Position numbers and translations under genes: made by a program. Shown here in pieces: positions 60,543-64,000 of a stretch of 64,000 nt of DNA. Source of the stretch: 54-19 sp038210655. Lineage in GTDB: Bacteria > Chloroflexota > Chloroflexia > Chloroheliales > Chloroheliaceae. Under the pieces are notes generated by a model. It was not told the DNA's origin. It saw only the letters and a program-made list of their open reading frames with translations, and made no database searches. Where the stretch lies: the NCBI GenBank assembly GCA_038210655.1, contig JBBQWM010000006.1, forward strand, positions 136,591 to 200,590, given 5' to 3'. How positions within the stretch are numbered: position 1 is the stretch's first letter; each line of letters opens with the position of its first letter.

Positions 60543-61249
60543 TTTGTTACCTCCACTAGGACAGAACGGGCCGCATAGCGTCCACTCGGTAAATCACCTT
60601 CGAGCAAAGCTATCAGACCGGGAACGCTCACTTCCGGCAAAGGGCGGTCGCTAATGTCTTCGCCAGGGAAAGCTTCCTGGTGCATCTGGGTTCGCATATC
60701 GCCCGGATCAACCCAATAGACCCGCCAGCTAGAATTTTCCGCCGCCAGAATGTTAGAAAGCTGTTCGAGGGCGGCTTTGCTCGACCCATAACCGCCCCAA
60801 CCTTCGTAAGGTTCGACCCCGGCATCGCTGGTGATATTCATTATTCTCGCGCCCACCTTTAATTCGTTTCGTAGCGCCTGGATTAAGCCCAATGGCGCGA
60901 TCACATTTACGCGATAGACTGCTTCCAGCACTTCGAGCGGATAGTCCAACAAACTCGGCTGCGGGCTAGGCCCCAGAATACTGGCATTATTTATAATTGC
61001 ATCCAACCCACCGATGGCATGGACGGCCTGAGCCAGGGCAGTACGGTGGGCCGGGTCGGTCACGTCGCCCGCTATCGCAATTACCGCAGTTTGTTTGCTT
61101 AGTTCGGCGCGGGCCGCTTCGAGGGCTTCCGCACCCTTTGCATTTATAATTAGCTTCCAACCATCTGCCGCTAGATGACGGGCCAGCGCCAGACCCAATC
61201 CCCGTGATGCCCCGCTAATCAAGACTGTTCGCTGCGTTGCTGTAGTCAT
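60539..61249 (-). CDS. Short-chain dehydrogenase/reductase
   Basis: 236 residues. The TGxxxGxG equivalent is SGASRGLGLALA at the N-terminus, NNAS is motif II, and YGSSKAALEQL holds the catalytic Tyr and Lys. It uses NAD(P)H to reduce or oxidise a small carbonyl compound. It is translationally coupled to the QueA-like gene downstream. The ATG at 61249 is chosen because AAAGGAGAGGG lies just before it; a start 6 codons upstream has no site. Confidence 0.93.
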   Translation of the reverse strand: MTTATQRTVLISGASRGLGLALARHLAADGWKLIINAKGAEALEAARAELSKQTAVIAIAGDVTDPAHRTALAQAVHAIGGLDAIINNASILGPSPQPSLLDYPLEVLEAVYRVNVIAPLGLIQALRNELKVGARIMNITSDAGVEPYEGWGGYGSSKAALEQLSNILAAENSSWRVYWVDPGDMRTQMHQEAFPGEDISDRPLPEVSVPGLIALLEGDLPSGRYAARSVLVEVTK

Positions 61250-61450
61250 TACCCTCTCCTTTTTCACTCAATATTTATTCTTTATTACTGAGCATTATTA
61301 TAGAGGGAAATAAGCTGGATCGCCTAGTCCCAGGGTTCAGTTTTGAACCTGTACCAAAGGACAGTTTTTAGGTAGCTTCAACTTTAGTCTCGTTACAGGT
61401 TGGCTACAAATTACATTTCTGGCTGCCTATTGCTTTTAAAATCGGTCGGT

Positions 61451-61560
61451 GAGTGTCAGATTTTTGCAAACCAGCCAGACTGGACTACACCTTAAACAGG
61501 GTTGAGTATATCTAAAAAATTTTCTGCGGAAATTTTTTAGATATATTTTGAATGCTTTGA
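61451..61560. repeat. Hairpin repeat family, copy 2
   Basis: GAGTGTCAGATTTTTGCAAA, CAGGGTTGAGTATATC, then a stem TATCTAAAAAATTTT/AAATTTTTTAGATATA around TCTGCGG. Aligned over its length with 54501-54605. Confidence 0.75.
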
Positions 61561-61715
61561 GTCGGGGTTTTGCGCTGGTCTATTCTTATTATTTGAAATT
61601 GTGCAAAAAAGCTGACGCTCCCGCAGAATCGGTTCGACACTTTAAGGATTGCCCTAATCTGCTATGATATTAGAAAACTTACCATGCATATTCGATAGCT
61701 AAAAGGCGGTGCAAA

Positions 61716-62198
61716 ATGGGTTACAAAGAAGAGATCGAACGTAAATTTTTGGTAAAGTCGGACCTGCTGCCGGAACTGCCCCAGGGGGCCAGACTGGTAC
61801 AAGGCTACCTCGGTTTTGAACCGACCGTCCGGGTACGCACCGAGGAAGGGCCAGGCGACGAGCGCAAAGCCTATCTGACCATCAAAGGGTCGGGACTGGT
61901 TGGGCGAGACGAATTCGAGTACGACATTCCTTTTGAGGAAGCCTGCCAACTGCTAAAGCTGTCCCAGGCTTCGACGGTTGGCAAGACTCGTTACAAATTG
62001 CCGGTGGCAGGTGCGCCTGAATTAAAATGGGAACTCGATATTTTCGAGGGCGACAACGCCGGGCTGATCGTAGCCGAATTGGAAATGCCCAGCGCCGATT
62101 ATGCTTTTGAACGCCCGGCCTGGTTGGGCCAGGATGTAACCGAAGACCCGGCCTACAAAAACGCGGCCCTGGCCCGGCATCCCTATAAAGATTGGTAA
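61716..62198 (+). CDS. CYTH-domain phosphohydrolase
   Basis: 160 residues. EIERKFLV (residues 6-13) is the hallmark, followed by basic and acidic residues lining the tunnel: VRVRT, KAYLTIK, FEYDI, KTRYKL, WELDIFEG, IVAELEMP. This is the triphosphate tunnel metalloenzyme fold, usually a triphosphatase (inorganic or thiamine triphosphate) in bacteria. No adjacent gene gives the substrate. AAGGCGG lies about 7 nt before the ATG, a weak match. Confidence 0.93.
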   Translation: MGYKEEIERKFLVKSDLLPELPQGARLVQGYLGFEPTVRVRTEEGPGDERKAYLTIKGSGLVGRDEFEYDIPFEEACQLLKLSQASTVGKTRYKLPVAGAPELKWELDIFEGDNAGLIVAELEMPSADYAFERPAWLGQDVTEDPAYKNAALARHPYKDW

Positions 62199-62246
62199 AC
62201 TTTACCGCTACCACACCGATTAATCAAGCAGGTCGTTTCCCACCAC

Positions 62247-62331
62247 CTATCTACAGCTTATCCACATTCTAGCCCTTGCAATTGACCGGTTATACACGAC
62301 TATCCACCGGCTATCCACATATTGTGGAAAA
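62247..62331. other. Cluster of DnaA-box-like sequences
   Basis: TTATCCACA is perfect at 62258-62266. CTATCTACA (62247), TTATACACG (62290), CTATCCACC (62300), CTATCCACA (62311) and TTTTCCACA on the other strand (62323-62331) differ from it by one or two bases. Six such 9-mers in 85 bp are well above chance. The region to 62500 is AT-rich. dnaA itself is not in the window. Confidence 0.6.
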
Positions 62332-62603
62332 GAAGGTCGTTTTGGTGTGCCATCTGGTAAATATAACAAATTGCAGGTAGTTTGAACCCTTGTAGAAGCT
62401 CGCTCCTAGAGAATAGATATTTTGCACTCAACTGTAGAGAATGAATACTCTTTTAACATAAAAAACGGCTGATCCAATCAGGCTTACAAAATGTTAAACA
62501 GCCGTTAAATAGTCCTTAACAACTTTACTCTATCCTGCATGTGTTATGGTTGGAAACAGAGAAACCCCAAAATGCGGCTAATACTCAAATACCGATTTGG
62601 GTT

Positions 62604-62632
62604 TTGTTACTCAGACCGATATGCGTTATAAT
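62604..62632 (+). promoter_or_regulatory. Promoter of sugar ABC permease operon
   Basis: TTGTTA (62604-62609), 17-nt spacer, TATAAT (62627-62632), about 160 nt before the start codon. Confidence 0.65.
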
Positions 62633-62792
62633 AGAACAGTAACGCAATGGAGCGTCTTTATACCTCTTTTATAATTTAACACCTCTGTTGCTCACCAGGC
62701 TTGTATTCCATATTAGATCAGACATAGAACATTAAATGCTGAATAAAGATTTCTGCTTGTGACCCTAAATTACCGAAAGTAAATTATTGCTT

Positions 62793-63836
62793 ATGAGTAT
62801 ATTAGAAAATCCCGAAAATGAAGCGGCAGGTCTGAACCAAAACCGGGCAACCCTGACACAAAGTGCAGCAGATGCTTCGGTTGAAGAGGCAATCGCAGTC
62901 CCGCTAGTTGGTCAGGCCGTTATAGCGAGCCGCACTCGACGAAATTGGGGTGAATTTGGACTGGCGCTGCTATATATGGCCCCGGCGCTGCTAATTTTTG
63001 TGGCTTTTACCTTCTGGCCTTTTATACGGTCGATCTGGTTAAGCTTTTTTGTAACGGATGCCGCCGGGGATACCGTAAGATTCAACGATATAAAATATTA
63101 CAGCCGGATTTTGAACCTGGACGGTAAAGACGACGATCAATATTTGAAAAGTATTGTGACTACGGTTCAATTTAGCCTGATGGTCGTCCCATTAGGGATG
63201 GTGACAGCTATTGCGCTGGCCTTGCTTGCAACTGTTAAAGTAAGAGCGATCCAGGTCTTTCGAACGATTTTTACCAGTAGTGTGGCAATTTCAGTTGCCA
63301 GCGCCGGGGTGATCTGGGCCTTTATTTACAGTCCCAGCACCAAAATAACCCAATGGCTGGTAGATTTGCTGGGGGTAAAACAGGAGACGCTTTTGCAAAG
63401 TCCGGCAACTGCTTTAGTAGCGGTCGCTTTTATGACGGTCTGGACGGCACTGGGGTTCACCTTTATTATTACTCTAGCTGGTATCCAAGGCATACCGCAA
63501 GACCTTTACGAAAGCGGTCGGATCGATGGAACTAATGGCTGGAGTGCTTTCCGTTATCTTACTTTGCCTTTATTGACTCCGACTTTGCTCTTCCTGTTTA
63601 TCATATCAACTATTCAATGTTTCCAGGCTTTTACCCAATTCAAGGTTTTGATCGGCAACGAAGGGCCGGATGGCTCTACTAATGTGGTGGTTTATGCCTT
63701 GTACAATTCGTTTCTAGGATTGGGTAATCCGCGCTACGGGTTTGCTTCGGCGATCTCAGTCGTTCTATTTTTGGTGTTACTGGTCTTAACTTTAATCCAG
63801 TTTAAGGCTTTGGACAGGAGGGTTCATTATCAATGA
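62793..63836 (+). CDS. Carbohydrate ABC transporter permease (MalF/UgpA type)
   Basis: 347 residues. A polar N-terminus of about 50 residues leads to six membrane helices; YMAPALLIFVAFTFWPFIRS is the usual first helix and the EAA loop is ESGRIDGTNGWSAFRYLTLPLL. It forms half of the membrane channel of a CUT1-type sugar importer. ATG at 62793 is used; a TTG 6 nt earlier is also open. The stop overlaps the ATG of the next gene, the partner permease, which is cut by an insertion sequence after about ten codons, so this importer is likely inactive in this strain. Confidence 0.92.
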   Translation: MSILENPENEAAGLNQNRATLTQSAADASVEEAIAVPLVGQAVIASRTRRNWGEFGLALLYMAPALLIFVAFTFWPFIRSIWLSFFVTDAAGDTVRFNDIKYYSRILNLDGKDDDQYLKSIVTTVQFSLMVVPLGMVTAIALALLATVKVRAIQVFRTIFTSSVAISVASAGVIWAFIYSPSTKITQWLVDLLGVKQETLLQSPATALVAVAFMTVWTALGFTFIITLAGIQGIPQDLYESGRIDGTNGWSAFRYLTLPLLTPTLLFLFIISTIQCFQAFTQFKVLIGNEGPDGSTNVVVYALYNSFLGLGNPRYGFASAISVVLFLVLLVLTLIQFKALDRRVHYQ

Positions 63837-63864
63837 GTGTGCAGGCGACTTCTGTTTCCACTGA
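63833..63864 (+). pseudogene. Second sugar permease gene (MalG/UgpE-type position) cut by IS
   Basis: Begins at ATG 63833 (ATGA overlap with the preceding permease; AGGAGG 10 nt upstream) and reads MSVQATSVST before the IS terminal sequence. The product type is inferred from operon position only. The rest of the gene should lie beyond the IS, outside the window. Confidence 0.6.
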
Positions 63865-64000
63865 GAGCCTGTTTCAAAATGGTCAAGCGGCCAGGCGCTT
63901 GAGCAGTAAACGAGACATCGCCATGTAAATAAAACATTCGGCACTGTCGGCCAAACGCTCGTAATCCCGCCCCAAGCGCCGATTTTTCGAGAGCCAAGCG
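63865..64000 (-). mobile_element. IS5-family insertion sequence, left end
   Basis: GAGCCTGTTTCAAAATGG (63865-63882) looks like an IS5-family terminal repeat, preceded by TGA, a TNA-type target. The minus-strand transposase stop lies 18 bp inside. The boundary is inferred, since the other end is outside the window. Confidence 0.7.
63883..64000 (-). CDS. IS5-family DDE transposase, C-terminal part
   Basis: Thirty-eight codons are visible before TGA at 63883-63885 on the minus strand. The sequence AWLSKNRRLGRDYERLADSA followed by CFIYMAM and LLLKRLA is the typical C-terminal helix of IS5-family DDE transposases, after the catalytic glutamate. The gene continues out of the window. Its orientation is opposite to the interrupted permease operon. 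Confidence 0.88.
   Translation of the reverse strand, partial: AWLSKNRRLGRDYERLADSAECFIYMAMSRLLLKRLAA

Overview
The window looks like a chromosomal segment of a Chloroflexota (Chloroflexi) bacterium with mid-range GC. The clues are an IF-2 with a very long Gly-rich N-terminal extension, a riboflavin-type ABC permease/binding-protein pair (RibXY-like) under an FMN riboswitch, a doubled secreted module of a kind I associate with Chloroflexi, and several small families I recall from Chloroflexi and Actinobacteria. No rRNA or tRNA gene was recognised. Taxonomy is inferred from gene content only.

Layout. 1-5700: a truncated lipoprotein, a YbjQ-like protein, a HELAH zincin-like protein, a 3-hydroxyisobutyrate-dehydrogenase-type reductase, a DUF1203 gene broken by a TAG codon, and a NarL-type regulator. 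5850-11360: the nusA-ylxR-infB operon with promoter, long leader and terminator, but no rimP or rbfA. 11380-14270: a candidate structured RNA with its own promoter, two conserved small genes of unknown function, and rho behind a consensus promoter and a leader of about 475 nt. 14280-19640: a frameshifted Uma2 gene, a DUF262/HNH protein fused by ATGA overlap to a decayed hsdR start (remnant of a restriction locus), then RibD-type reductase, methyltransferase and an acidic protein. 20030-23650: minus-strand metabolic genes ending in lysA. 24050-31570: clpB, the SRP RNA gene, TauE permease, an M23 peptidase/bactofilin pair and a DUF6159-like membrane protein. 31680-38000: secreted repeat protein, carB and a GT4 glycosyltransferase. 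39060-41790: promoter, FMN riboswitch, ribX, ribY. 41880-49310: YihY, DUF4230, a 41-residue membrane protein, an XPB-like helicase, an EamA transporter, an acetamidase and an Rpn-like nuclease. 49560-57330: an FG-GAP propeller protein split by TAG, a GT-C-like membrane protein, a zinc ribbon protein and a CaCA-type exchanger under a yybP-ykoY (Mn2+) riboswitch. 57600-64000: menE-like ligase, SDR/QueA-like pair, CYTH protein, a DnaA-box cluster, and a sugar ABC permease whose partner gene is cut by an IS5-family element.

Two themes stand out. First, intergenic DNA is full of short palindromic repeats: a modular family with GTAACTACTCAG-like ends and interchangeable cores, heptanucleotide tandem repeats in inverted pairs, and MITE-like hairpins. 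Several lie at gene ends and may serve as terminators. Second, there is visible gene decay: three otherwise continuous reading frames are each broken by one in-frame TAG, one gene has a frameshift, and an IS interrupts a transporter operon. Because many intact genes here end in TAG, decay or polymorphism is simpler than a changed code, but the all-amber pattern deserves a test.
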